Of a stretch of DNA of 64,000 nt, positions 24,883-36,735 are shown piece after piece. The translations under genes and the position numbers were made by a program. Within the stretch, counting starts at the first letter, position 1, and every line of letters starts with the position of its first letter. Source of the DNA: Siphonodentalium dalli (lineage: Eukaryota; Mollusca; Scaphopoda; Gadilida; Siphonodentaliidae). The notes beneath the pieces are model-generated. The model was not told where the DNA came from, did no database searches, and was given only the letters and a program-made list of their open reading frames with translations. Location of the stretch: assembly GCA_032622095.1 (NCBI GenBank), contig CP136066.1:49448911-49512910 (forward strand), written 5' to 3'.

Positions 24883-25570
24883 ATGGGTCATCCCCGTGTT
24901 TAAACTTACACCGACCAGATTGCAACCATTTTTGGTCTATAATCAATTAGTTAGTTAAATGCGTTGTTATTGCCCCTTTAGGACATCTAATGTCAATGGG
25001 ACCTATCTAATAATATTTTCCGGGCCAAATTACCCATATATCAAACCTCATTAGTAACTGACCAATGTGGTTGTCTACTTAATGCATGGTTTATTCAGAT
25101 GTAATTCTATATCTCCTGTGTCGTAGAAAATATCACCGCAAAATACGTAAATCGAAATATATCTCAGGATTTTGAATTTTAAAAGTTGATATTGAGTAAG
25201 CGGTTTTAATTATAAGATATAACCCATAATCAGTCTTCGTCATGCAAACATATTCCCAAATTAACAGTATTTATCACAATAAAACCAGGTCCCCCTAATG
25301 TCGGTCTGTAACACTGTCAGATATACACTACCGATAATTTAATTGCATATATCTATTAAAATATTCATTCCGCGCAAAAACTATCGACAGTTGGTGAATA
25401 ATAGTGTCACAGAGATCACACATGACAGGAAAAATATATAAATTTGCATGTTAAATTCACTTAAAAAACACGCTAAACATTAGGGGGACACACAAAAAGT
25501 CGCCCTAATGTAAAAGTCGCCCTAATGTGGGTTATTTACACACAAATGTCTCCCTAATGTGGCTTCCGCG

Positions 25571-25573
<3 letters not shown>
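24883..25573. other. No gene; scattered CCCTAATGT words
   Basis: Nothing coding is seen. Short words related to the satellite's GTCTCCCTAATGT recur (CCCCCTAATGTCGG at about 25291, GTCGCCCTAATGT twice near 25500-25525, GTCTCCCTAATGTGG near 25545). Confidence 0.5.

Positions 25574-25618
<45 letters not shown>
25574..25618. repeat. (AT)n microsatellite
   Basis: About 22 uninterrupted AT dinucleotides. Confidence 0.97.
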
Positions 25619-25620
<2 letters not shown>

Positions 25621-26007
25621 CATTTTCCATAGAGACACATAATGACCAATAACGTAACACGATTTAGTGTAACACACGGAATATTTACATAGTACGTATA
25701 CATTACGTATACACGGACTGACCATGCATTGTAAGCTCTTCTGTAGTAAAAGGGATCAGTGTCTCTATACGGACAGGGGTCCCATTTTTATAGAAAGTAA
25801 CAACATCTTCGATATTTCTGTCAGGTAGGAAAATCAGTTCCTGAGTACATAAAGCCCGTTCCAAGTTGTATTTGTCAATGTTATGTACATGCTTGATCCC
25901 AAGAATGTGACAAGTGTAACACTTAGCAATGTTTATTTCGAGGCTTGGACATTATTTACCACTGCAATGCTCAAATGAGATCAAAACATTAACATATGTA
26001 CATATAT

Positions 26008-26464
26008 GTGACCCGCCATATCAAATCCAGTCGTAAGTCGGGACTTTTTACCCTTTGCCAATGCATTATCTTATATATGCGAGTCGACCATAGGTCGCCT
26101 CGCATATATAAAATAATGCATTGGCCTAACAATTTTTTATCATTTTGTTTAAATAAATGTTTCTTACAATTTTTAGGACATAAAATAAAAAACATCCATT
26201 ACCCTGCAGGGAGCCCCACACATATATATAGAAGCATATAGAAGAGTGTCGTCTGCTCATGTTTGTCTGGGGTTCTGTATGGGTGAAATTATAAAATTGT
26301 TAAAGAATACAAGAAAAAAATATTAAAATTGTAAAAAATTGTTAGGCCAATGCATTCTCTTATATATGCGAGGCGACCTATGGTCGACTCGCATATATAA
26401 GAGAATGCATTGGCACAGAGCAAAAAAATCCCGACTTACGACTGGATTTGATATGGCGGGTCAC
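26008..26464. mobile_element. Fold-back element with ~140-bp terminal inverted repeats, each containing a palindrome
   Basis: Termini are GTGACCCGCC and GGCGGGTCAC. The left arm (26008-26150) and right arm (26325-26464) are near-identical complements. Each arm itself contains an inner hairpin bounded by CCAATGCATT and AATGCATTGG around TATATATGCGAG. ATAT flanks both ends and may be the target duplication. The 170-bp centre is AT-rich and non-coding. It ends about 50 bp before the WSC exon acceptor. Confidence 0.9.
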
Positions 26465-26515
26465 ATATGTTGAAATGTGTATATGAGTCTATTAGATTTT
26501 TGTGTTCAACCACAG

Positions 26516-26656
26516 AACAACAAGAAGAGGTCAAAGGTAGCGCAGAATACCTGGGGTGTTTCTTAGACGACTTGGACCGGGACCTGTGCGGATTGTCTGT
26601 CGTCGACAAAGATCAGAACTCACATACTTTCTGTATCAACTTTTGCGCGGCTGAAG
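26516..26656 (+). CDS. WSC-domain protein, exon with the N-terminal half of the domain
   Basis: The WSC domain is a cysteine-rich extracellular module, proposed to bind carbohydrate, found in fungal wall sensors, polycystin-1 and many mollusc secreted or membrane proteins. The acceptor ends TTCAACCACAG and the donor is GTGAGC at 26657. The exon starts and ends in phase 1. It encodes a short acidic lead-in, the domain's opening YLGCFLDD, then RDLCG and FCINFCAAEG, which match the first half of WSC. The Cys in DLCG is additional to the usual set. The upstream stretch starting at 26467 is open in frame but probably intronic. The other half of the domain is at 29114. A missing signal-peptide exon must lie upstream, possibly outside this window. 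Confidence 0.82.
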
Positions 26657-27016
26657 GTGAGCAACAATGAGGAAGAAATCCACGTATCACTTTGTGAAAG
26701 CGTCAATATCATAAAAGTAGAATACACCAGTTCGCTGTTATCATCAAGTTAAACAAATAGCTTAATACATGTGCACATGTTTAGTTCCATAGTATATTGT
26801 ATATGCATGCAATGTATCACTCACAATAAAGCAAGAACGGTTGTTGACTGTCATATGAATATTTAATTAATAGAGCATGGGTTGGAGTTGATTACACCAA
26901 TATAGTACCACGAGGGAGTGAGGTAGTTCCCACCGCGGAGTGGAGGAATTACAGCATCCCCAATGACATTGAATTGGAATAGTGAACTCAAAACCATACT
27001 CTACTCAATAAATATT

Positions 27017-27161
27017 CATATAAGGATTAACTGTCATGTGGACTGTTTTATGGAGATGTAACCGTGAGGTAAGTGGTCATGACTTGTGTAAAAGTTATGA
27101 CCACTTACCTCACGGTTACATCTCCATAAAAACAGTCCACATGACAGTTAATCCTTATATT
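27017..27161. mobile_element. Near-perfect fold-back element in the WSC intron
   Basis: Arms of about 67 bp starting ATATAAGGATTAACTGTCAT and running through GGAGATGTAACCGTGAGG differ only by an extra T and one or two substitutions. The loop is about 8 bp around TGTGTAAA. It would form a long stable hairpin in the pre-mRNA of the WSC gene. Confidence 0.92.
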
Positions 27162-28030
27162 TATATACATTTAGCGAAAACTCCACTTTTGTAAATGTAT
27201 TTACATCGAAAAGTGTATCGTGACAAAACCAGCCCAAAATATCATATAGCACCCTTGGCAAAAGTTAACAGGAACAATTTCTTTATATTGAAACCTGATG
27301 ATTTATTAAGTCAATCCTGCGCGAGTCCAAATGCGCCCAAAACATTACGCGTTCTTCTTTCCAAAACCAATGACTTGGCGATGTAATTATGGGGTTGCAG
27401 TTATGACCTCTTGCGCGTTCACCGAGAAATAACTGCAACTAGTCACATGGGCGCCGACAAATCGGAATGCTGGATTTAGTGATAATCACACTTAATATGT
27501 AAATATATGACAGTCAACGTCTTTTTTTAGTATTTTATCAGCCCGCATTTAAAAATGCAATGTGACAAAGAAGTCCAAATTGAGATGTTCCATAATTATC
27601 ACTCAGATCATCTGTATTTTAAACTGGCATACTTGATGATGTAATCAAAACACAGAGGAACATTTAATTATCCATTTGTTTACCATTTAGGAAACAAACA
27701 AACGGAAATAACGACGCGAATTGATAAAAATTCTCACAAGGAGGCCGATCGACTATGAGACAAAGTAAAATATGGTCGGGGTGTTGTGAAACGTTTTATT
27801 TTTATTTATTTATTGCCGGATTTAAGGCCACATGGCGATCACTATTTGAGGACATAATCTCATATTCATATCCCACATTGAGGAGCTGATAAACTATCGC
27901 AAACTTATTTATATATGTTGTAATTGTGAGTAATGCTTAAAATCAGAAACGGTAATCGTAACTACGGATACGGGGAAAACAACAATGAATAGAAAGAGCA
28001 CAAATTATACTTACGTAACACCCCATTCGT
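27162..28030. other. WSC gene intron, no further feature
   Basis: Intronic sequence by position; no domain or repeat recognised. Confidence 0.5.
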
Positions 28031-28790
28031 AACTAGAATGCACTCAGAGAGATGCCAACGTGCGCAAAAATGTAATAAACAATAATTTAAAAAATCACTG
28101 TATTTTACTTAATTTATTTAATTTAATTTAATTTAATGTTAGCAAAAAAAGACAATTACCATTTCTCATTTCATCACAGATAAAAGGCAAATTACTATAT
28201 TAATCATTTAAGTAATTAAAACCAATTCCATGTTGCCGAAAGGATGAGACTTTAATATCGATTACATTTTTTTCAGCGGCATATTTTCATTTTCATTTTC
28301 CGACAAAGTCAAAGTTGACCAAAGGAGCAATTATAAGAAATAATTAATACTATTTGTGTAAATATTGATAGCAGCCAATATGCAACAAAAAATATCAATA
28401 ATTAATCAATAACGATCATTTTATGTAATTATAAACTCTTCAAACGGTGTTTGTGTCAACAAATGCGTTTTGTTTTGTGTTACGTCATTCGTCGTATTTG
28501 ACCCGGCACTCGGCTGAAAGTTAGGCTATTCAGACTATTGCGTCGAATTACGAAATCGCGTTTTGGATGTCTCTCTTTTCCCGCACGATAAAAAGAGGTC
28601 TTCGCACGAACCAAAAATGATAAAACTTCCCAATAATAAGTAAAAATACCCAAATGAAAGAGTATATGTAGGTCCCGAAGGAGTCTATAGACTCTTTGAT
28701 GTAGAGTTCTGATGGAGAAAATGTAGGTCGATCTATTTTTGTCATAACTCTGACGTAATTTGACCTAGTAGAAAAAATCGAAATCGAGGC
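28031..28790. mobile_element. Long-TIR element, left arm plus core, in the WSC intron
   Basis: 28031-28314 is a terminal arm starting AACTAGAATGCACTCAGAG. 28310 to about 28650 is a core starting AAAGTTGACCAAAGGAGC. The same core occurs at 59428-59790, but there it is followed by the arm in inverted orientation (59795-60071). So the ancestral element had inverted arms of about 280 bp, and each copy here has lost one. No coding capacity. Confidence 0.85.
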
Positions 28791-29113
28791 TCACTACGAG
28801 CATGCCAGTTTTAAACATAGAAACAGGGAATCCCGACAAATGGCGATATCGGCGACAAACAAATAATCGAAAACAACATATAAAATAAAGATAGCAAAAA
28901 CGCGGCACAGTAAAAATGTCAGAACGCCACGAGGTTTTACGTCGTTTTTGGTGACATCATGGAGTGAAACGGAGTAGGGTGACACCAATGTACGAATCTG
29001 TCTGATCGCCATACTGTTGCGCGAGCGCACGTAATTATCATATGTAGTAATTCACTATGCGAAAGGTGTCAATGTGGGTGATTAGATTCTTATTTCGTAT
29101 GAATTATTTTCAG

Positions 29114-29276
29114 GATACCATTACGCAGGCATGCAGAACGTAATACAGTGTATCTGTGGCATGAGCTATGGCAAATATGGAAGCCTTCCTGAATACAGAT
29201 GTAGCTCGGCTTGCCCAGGAGACAAGAACCAGGATTGTGGGAAAGCTTATACTTCGGCAGTGTTCAAAACTGGAGT
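29114..29276 (+). CDS. WSC-domain protein, exon with the C-terminal half of the domain
   Basis: The acceptor is TTATTTTCAG at 29113. With the phase-1 base carried from 26656, the exon reads YHYAGMQ, then QCICGMSYGKYG, CSSACPGD and QDCGKAYTSAVFKTG, which is the complete second half of a WSC domain (the usual ..YAGVQ..CFCG...C...CpGd..q.CGG.....vY). The frame hits TGA at 29278-29280. A consensus donor GTGAGA at 29277 would end the exon just before it (phase 2), and a weaker GTGTGA at 29275 is an alternative. The following +3 frame is Thr/Pro/Ser-rich (about 29280-29350), as linkers after WSC domains often are, so a small frameshift is the other explanation. Confidence 0.82.
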
Positions 29277-29280
29277 GTGA

Positions 29281-30071
29281 GACCACAATCAGTCTCAACA
29301 ACGGCTCCGTCAATTCCGCTGGAAGTAACATCTACTCCGCCGGGCAATTTAAATCATGCGCACACCACTGAGATATGTCTGTTGCAACACATCCATTGTA
29401 TATGGATAGATATTCTATAGATCGACAAATTGTATACTTTTTGTGGTCAGAAACTGTTGTCAGACAGTTTGTATTAAATATGGCATGGCGATTGTTTTAT
29501 GATGCTATTTGACATCCATTCAATGTGATGGCTTCATGAGGACCGCGCATTGTAGCCATTACACGTCTATTTATAGGAAAGGTTATTTCCAGCTGAATTT
29601 CGCCGAGTCGTTGAGAATGAATTAAGTCAAGTTAATAGGTTACATACAACTGATATTTTCCTTAGACAACATTGAGCTGTTTGTTAAAAGCGCTCATATG
29701 TTACCAATATCTCATAGTTCACACAGAGGGAGTCTCAAGCGTTATATATTCATTGTATGAAGCCGATGTGTGTGGTGGTTTGTCCATTCTAATTCACATA
29801 CATCGCATTAGCTGACCACCGAAGGTTTAGCAGCAAATTAAGAAACATAAAAATCAAAATGTATGGCAACATCCAGCAATGTCCTAATCATGCATGTTGT
29901 GTACAACAGAGTACATGTGTTTCTATTTTAATTAGAAGTCTTTTTTATTTTGTATCAATCAGTTGACATGACTAGTTTATATCCGATTCTATTTTCTCGA
30001 CATAAATTAAACTCTATGGATTTAGATGTATGTATCTTATATCATATCGAAGATCGAGAGGAATCAATTCA
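29281..30071. other. Downstream of WSC exon; no further exon identified
   Basis: Apart from the Thr/Pro-rich frame just after the WSC exon, no domain or repeat is recognised. Confidence 0.45.
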
Positions 30072-30860
30072 ATTTTTACTCATGTTATGTTTAAATATTT
30101 CTTTTTTATTAATTAAATATAGCAGTTTTCATCCGCCAATATGTGTGTAAATTATCTACTATGATGTGACATACCCGTATTATAGATTAATACAGATTAA
30201 CAATATGACAGCCATAAGTGTTAACCCTGTGGATTTTGAAGAATATGAACCAAACATGAGTTTGAAAATTTTGCATAGAAAGGTTATTTATGTATTTCCC
30301 CCAAAGGGCATCGATAGAAAATATAGTAATATATGTACAAGTTTACACATACTTATCACAATAAGGAATCCAACCTGTCCGATATAGAATCCCAGAAATG
30401 TGTAATTCAGCTGGGACTGCCTCTAAAAAGAAATGGGTGACTTTAAAAATCGGAAGCTCATTAGCTTTTGTTGCACAAAATCTTCAACTAACAGGCTACA
30501 TGAATGGTTTATCTACACTCATCTGATATAATTTCATAAGTGTTGTTTGACAATGGACACCTAGTGATCTGGCTTAATTGTCTGTGTTTATGGTCTCATG
30601 TCTTGTTGAGAACTTTTCTCCTATTAATTTCTCTAAAATTATATTCTTGCATATGATTTCGTGTGACATATAAATAGCTGAGCCAATACCACAATGCAAA
30701 TAGGGATTGTTTAGTATTCAAAATGGAATGGTGGTCAAAACTTCATTTCTCATACTTCGACGTCCAACATAATAGCTATGGTTAATTTAATATATTTGAA
30801 GTTATTTGTTTTATTCACCATCATACTGCGCAGAATGTGGCCCCACAAAAATGATCTCAG
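30072..30860 (+). repeat. Segmental duplication copy A, left part
   Basis: Collinear with 37546-38265. Both contain CATACCCGTATTATAGATTAA, AATATGACAGCC, TTGCATAGAAAGGTTATTTATG or its diverged version, CACAATGCAAATAGGGATT and AATGGAATGGTGGT. Non-coding. Confidence 0.85.
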
Positions 30861-33800
30861 CATCAGCAGTATCAACAGTTTCAACAGTATCAATCGTATC
30901 AGCAGTATCAACAGTATCAACAATATCAACAGTATCAAAAGTGTCAAAAGTATCAAAAGTATCAACAGTATCAACAGTATCAACAGTATCAACAGTATCA
31001 ACAGTATCAGCAGTATCAACAGTATCAGCAGTATCAACAGTTTCAACAGTATCAGCAGTATCAGCAGTATCAGCAGTATCAGCAGTATCAACAGTTTCAA
31101 CAGTATCAATCGTATCAGCAGTATCAACAGTATCAACAATATCAACAGTATCAAAAGTGTCAAAAGTATCAACAGTATCAACAATATCAACAATATCAGC
31201 AGTATCAGCAGTATCAGCAGTATCAACAGTATCAACAGTATCAGCAGTATCAGCAGTATCAACAGTTTCAACAGTATCAATCGTATCAGCAGTATCAACA
31301 GTATCAACAATATCAACAGTATCAAAAGTGTCAAAAGTATCAAAAGTATCAACAGTATCAACAGTATCAACAGTATCAACAGTATCAACAGTATCAGCAG
31401 TATCAGCAGTATCAGCAGTATCAACAGTATCAGCAGTATCAGCAGTATCAACAGTATCAGCAGTATCAGCAGTATCAACAGTATCAACAGTATCAGCAGT
31501 ATCAGCAGTATCAACAGTTTCAACAGTATCAGCAGTATCAACAGTATCAACAGTATCAACAGTATCAACAGTATCAACAGTATCAACAGTATCAACAGTA
31601 TCAAAAGTATCAACAGTATCAACAGTATCAACAGTATCAACAGTATCAACAGTATCAACAGTATCAACAGTATCAACAGTATCAGCAGTATCAACAGTAT
31701 CAGCAGTATCAGCAGTATCAACAGTATCAGCAGTATCAGCAGTATCAGCAGTATCAACAGTATCAACAATATCAACAGTATCAACAGTATCAGCAGTATC
31801 AACAGTATCAGCAGTATCAGCAGTATCAGCAGTATCAGCAGTATCAACAGTATCAGCAGTATCAGCAGTATCAACAGTATCAGCAGTATCAGCAGTATCA
31901 ACAGTATCAACAGTATCAATCGTATCAGCAGTATCAACAGTATCAACAATATCAACAGTATCAAAAGTGTCAAAAGTATCAACAGTATCAGCAGTATCAG
32001 CAGTATCAACAGTTTCAACAGTATCAATCGTATCAGCAGTATCAACAGTATCAACAATATCAACAGTATCAAAAGTGTCAAAAGTATCAACAGTATCAAC
32101 AGTATCAACAGTATCAACAGTATCAACAGTATCAGCAGTATCAGCAGTATCAATAGTATCAGCAGTATCAGCAGTATCAACAGAATCAACAGTATCAGCA
32201 GTATCAACAGTATCAGCAGTATCAACAGTATCAACAGTATCAACAGTATCAGCAGTATCAGCAGTATCAACAGTATCAGCAGTATCAATCGTATCAGCAG
32301 TATCAACAGTATCAACAGTATCAACAGTATCAGCAGTATCAACAGTATCAGCAGTATCAGCAGTATCAACAGTATCAGCAGTATCAGCAGTATCAGCAGT
32401 ATCAATCGTATCAGCAGTATCAGCAGTATCAACAGTATCAGCAGTATCAACAGTATCAACAGTATCAACAGTATCAACAATATCAGCAGTATCAACAGTA
32501 TCTACAGTATCAACAGTATCAGCAGTATCAACAGTATCAACAATATCAACAATATCAAAAGTGTCAACAGTATCAACAGTATCAGCAGTATCAACAGTAT
32601 CAGCAGTATCAGCAGTATCAGCAGTATCAGCAGTATCAACAGTATCAATCGTATCAACAGTATCAACAGTATCAGCAGTATCAACAGTATCAATCGTATC
32701 AACAGTATCAGCAGTATCAGCAGTATCAACAGTATCAGCAGTATCAGCAGTATCAACAGTATCAACAGTATCAACAGTATCAACAGTATCAGCAGTATCA
32801 ACAGTATCAGCAGTATCAGCAGTATCAACAGTATCAGCAGTATCAGCAGTATCAGCAGTATCAACAGTATCAACAGTATCAACAGTATCAGCAGTATCAA
32901 CAGTATCAACAGTATCAACAGTATCAGCAGTATCAACAGTATCAACAATATCAACAATATCAACAGTATCAGCAGTATCAGCAGTATCAGCAGTATCAGC
33001 AGTATCAGCAGTATCAGCAGTATCAGCAGTATCAACAGTATCAGCAGTATCAGCAGTATCAGCAGTATCAACAGTATCAACAGTATCAACAGTATCAATA
33101 GTATCAGCAGTATCAATAGTATCAACAGTATCAATAGTATCAGCAGTATCAATAGTATCAACAGTATCAACAGTATCAGCAGTATCAATAGTATCAGCAG
33201 TATCAACAGTATCAACAGTATCAATAGTATCAACAGTATCAACAGTATCAACAATATCAACAGTATCAATAGTATCAACAGTATCAGCAGTATCAACAGT
33301 ATCAACAGTATCAATAGTATCAGCAGTATCAACAGTATCAATCGTATCAACAGTATCAGCAGTATCAGCAGTATCAACAGTATCAGCAGTATCAATCGTA
33401 TCAGCAGTATCAACAGTATCAACAGTATCAACAGTATCAGCAGTATCAACAGTATCAGCAGTATCAGCAGTATCAGCAGTATCAACAGTATCAGCAGTAT
33501 CAGCAGTATCAGCAGTATCAACAGTATCAACAGTATCAAAAGTGTCAACAGTATCAGCAGTATCAGCAGTATCAGCAGTATCAACAATATCAACAGTATC
33601 AACAGTATCAACAGTATCAGCAGTATCAGCAGTATCAGCAGTATCAACAGTATCAAAAGTGTCAACAGTATCAGCAGTATCAGCAGTATCAGCAGTATCA
33701 ACAATATCAACAGTATCAACAGTATCAGCAGTATCAGCAGTATCAGCAGTATCAACAATATCAACAATATCAACAATATCAACAGTATCAACAGTATCAG

Positions 33801-34889
33801 CAGTATCAGCAGTATCAGCAGTATCAGCAGTATCAGCAGTATCAGCAGTATCAGCAGTATCAGCAGTATCAGCAGTATCAACAGTATCAACAGTATCAAT
33901 AGTATCAACAGTATCAACAGTATCAGCAATATCAGCAGTATCAACAGTATCAACAGTATCAATAGTATCAGCAGTATCAACAGTATCAATCGTATCAACA
34001 GTATCAGCAGTATCAGCAGTATCAACAGTATCAGCAGTATCAATCGTATCAGCAGTATCAACAGTATCAACAATATCAGCAGTATCAACAGTATCAGCAG
34101 TATCAGCAGTATCAACAGTATCAGCAGTATCAGCAGTATCAGCAGTATCAACAGTATCAACAGTATCAAAAGTGTCAACAGTATCAGCAGTATCAGCAGT
34201 ATCAGCAGTATCAACAGTATCAACAGTATCAGCAGTATCAGCAGTATCAGCAGTATCAACAATATCAACAATATCAACAATATCAACAGTATCAACAGTA
34301 TCAGCAGTATCAGCAGTATCAGCAGTATCAGCAGTATCAGCAGTATCAGCAGTATCAGCAGTATCAACAGTATCAGCAGTATCAATCGTATCAGCAGTAT
34401 CAACAGTATCAACAGTATCAACAGTATCAGCAGTGTCAACAGTATCAGCAGTATCAGCAGTATCAACAGTATCAGCAGTATCAGCAGTATCAACAGTATC
34501 AACAGTATCAGCAGTATCAACAGTATCAGCAGTATCAAAAGTATCAATCGTATCAGCAGTATCAACAGTATCAACAGTATCAACAGTATCAGCAGTATCA
34601 ACAGTATCAGCAGTATCAGCAGTATCAACAGTATCAGCAGTATCAACAGTATCAGCAGTATCAGCAGTATCAGCAGTATCAACAGTATCAGCAGTATCAG
34701 CAGTATCAACAGTATCAGCAGTATCAGCAGTATCAGCAGTATCAGCAGTATCAACAGTATCAACAATATCAACAATATCAAAAGTGTCAACAGTATCAAC
34801 AGTATCAGCAGTATCAACAGTATCAACAGTATCAACAGTATCAGCAGTATCAGCAGTATCAAAAGTATCAGCAGTATCAGCAGTATCAG
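30861..34889 (+). repeat. Nine-bp minisatellite, about 448 units (4.03 kb)
   Basis: The unit is CAGTATCAA or CAGTATCAG, with recurrent variants CAGTTTCAA, CAATCGTAT, CAATAGTAT and AAAGTGTCA. Because 9 is a multiple of 3 and units lack stops in most registers, several frames stay open for the whole array, giving Ser-Ile-Asn, Val-Ser-Thr, Asp-Thr-Ala and Leu-Leu-Ile repeats on the two strands. These are consequences of the repeat and not evidence of genes. The Gln-Tyr-Gln register is also open, from about 30855 to a TAG at 32154-32156. Variant units recur in blocks (the CAGTTTCAA..CAATCG..AAAGTGTCA group near 30877, 31088, 31263 and 32009), showing amplification of multi-unit segments. The array is absent at the paralogous site near 38265-38335. 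Confidence 0.97.
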
Positions 34890-34949
34890 AAACAAACTTC
34901 AGCGGACAGTGATTCAATTTCTGATTTTGGTACATCATGTATTTACAGC

Positions 34950-35447
34950 ATCGCATGGCGTTGAATCTTGTCCAAGCAGTGGTATTGAAATCCATGGGAT
35001 TTCAGATCCCTGGGCCAGTCAGATTTGACTGCTCGACCTATGGGGGAGGGGTCTGCTGGATATTTTTTCGGAACACCTAGTATTCGAGCGATTCGCTAAC
35101 CTAGAGTCTGATGACGCAATCAAATGGCTCAAAATTGATTCCAACACCGCCGATTATATCCTATGTGTGTCATACCACTCTTATCAATTTTGTAATAGGA
35201 AATATTGGGAATTATTCGATCTATCAGGTTCGACATGAACTTGCAAAGATCGTCACCGGGGGCCTTATTTCAAATGCTTCGGAACCCTCATCCGGTAACA
35301 TCGAAAATCATTTATGCGTATAGTCTAACCAATATAATAAACTCACCAACCAGGGTTTCTGCAACTCATCTCTCCTGGGACATACTGTAATCAATGACTC
35401 AAACCCTCGGCTTTCGATATCACTGCTTGGAAAAGATTCATCGATTT
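34950..35447 (+). repeat. Segmental duplication copy A, right part
   Basis: Matches 38332-38959: both have GTTG(A/G)ATCTT(G/T)TCCAAGCAGT, CCTGGGCCAGTCAG-like sequence, TAGTATTCGAGCGATT, GATGACGCAATCAAATGGCT, CGTATGTGTGTCATACCACT-like sequence and GGAAAA(A)GATTCATCGAT. Non-coding. Confidence 0.85.
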
Positions 35448-35504
35448 GCGTATCTGTAAAACACAAGATACCAAAATCAGAAATATAATTGAATATGCTG
35501 TGCA

Positions 35505-35715
35505 GTTTGTTTCTAATGCTGCTGAGATTGATCTTGTTGCTACCATAAAATAATAAAAAAAAAATCTACTACCGTTGATTTTGAGATTGTTGATACCATA
35601 AGATAATATATGTTGTTTCTGATACTGCATGTATTGAGATTGTTACTACCATATAAGATAATAAGATTTTGTTTCTAATACTGCTGATATTGAGTTTGTT
35701 GATACCATAATATGC
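35505..35715 (+). repeat. Three to four degenerate ~60-bp tandem units
   Basis: Repeats of TTGTTTCT(A/G)AT(A/G)CTGC followed by TTGAGATTGTTG(A/C)TACCATA, at about 35508, 35575 (partial), 35609 and 35667. Some words resemble the complement of the 9-bp array unit (GATACTGC), so a shared origin is possible. Confidence 0.6.
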
Positions 35716-35718
35716 AAG

Positions 35719-35862
35719 TTATTATCTAATGTTGTGTACAGTATGTGTTTTGCTTGTACGAGTCCAGGTTATGATGAAAAGTCATATTGGACAATATGAC
35801 TTTTCACCACAACCTGGAAGAGTACAAGAAAAACTCATACTGTACACAGCATTGTATAATGA
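35719..35862. mobile_element. Fold-back element, nearly loop-free palindrome
   Basis: Arms of about 70 bp meet at CATATTG-GA-CAATATG. Both arms contain GAAAAGTCATATTG, CCAGGTT and TGTACAGTATG. There is virtually no spacer. Confidence 0.88.
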
Positions 35863-35974
35863 CATTTTTATTATCCATCTATATGTTTATTCGAATTTTG
35901 GGAATAAACTTTTGTGGTTATTATTGGTATTTGTCAGCACTTAATTCTCTATAAAGGCCTGTATTTTGATCATC

Positions 35975-36735
35975 AGAAGCATGATTTGGAAAAGTAAACA
36001 CGGAAGTGAAAAGAAAACTCAACGCGGAAGTGAAACGTCTACTAAATCCATCAGTGTTGCGCGCGCATCACAATTTCACCGATTTAGTTCGCAATATAGT
36101 TAAGTATTCCCAATTCGACGTTACAATAAACAACTCGAAATATTGCAAATAAGCCGATCCATAGTCGTAAGTCAGCGTTTATTAAGGATTGCATGTTTAC
36201 AGAGAATATTGTGGGCACATACAGGTTATTGCACATATTGAGAAAACTGCGCAGTCGGCCAGGAAAAACCGCCTAGGTAAAAACCCCCTTTATTTTCTGG
36301 GGGAAAAACAAGGCGGAAACCTGTTTTCCGAAACCACATTCGTACGCAGCGATAATGTTCGGAAATTCATTCTCAATGACAATATATCAAAAACACAAAC
36401 AATGCTTTGATGTACTATAAGCTTGAATATTCTATTACGTGTTCACATATATAAAAATAAAAGTGACCTCCTGTCTCGACTGGTTAGGCTAGAATGAACT
36501 CTCACCAAACTATAATCCTCTGACAACAACTATCTAATAACAACTTCTCATTGGTCGACATGACAATGATCTCTCCACCCCCAATTTACGTTAACTCACG
36601 TACTGTGAATACAATTTTTTCGTGCTAATCCAAGTAAACGCTCGAAAAATATCATTCTTGACGTTACAGAGACCCGATAACAAAGTCATATTGCACACTT
36701 GTGAGTCCAATGTGGCATTCGGGAGTCCAATATGA
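35975..36735 (-). repeat. Inverted, interrupted relative of the 14655-14880 repeat
   Basis: CTCAACGCGGAAGTGAAACG near 36020 and GGGAGTCCAATATGACTTTT near 36708-36727 are complements of blocks at 14800 and 14700. They are about 680 bp apart here but about 100 bp apart there, so sequence was inserted or deleted between them. No coding feature. Confidence 0.55.

Noticed and set aside
30750-35028. Reading frames of up to 1,416 codons over the minisatellite
   Set aside because: A 9-bp unit without stops keeps several frames open on both strands; the paralogous locus lacks the array entirely.
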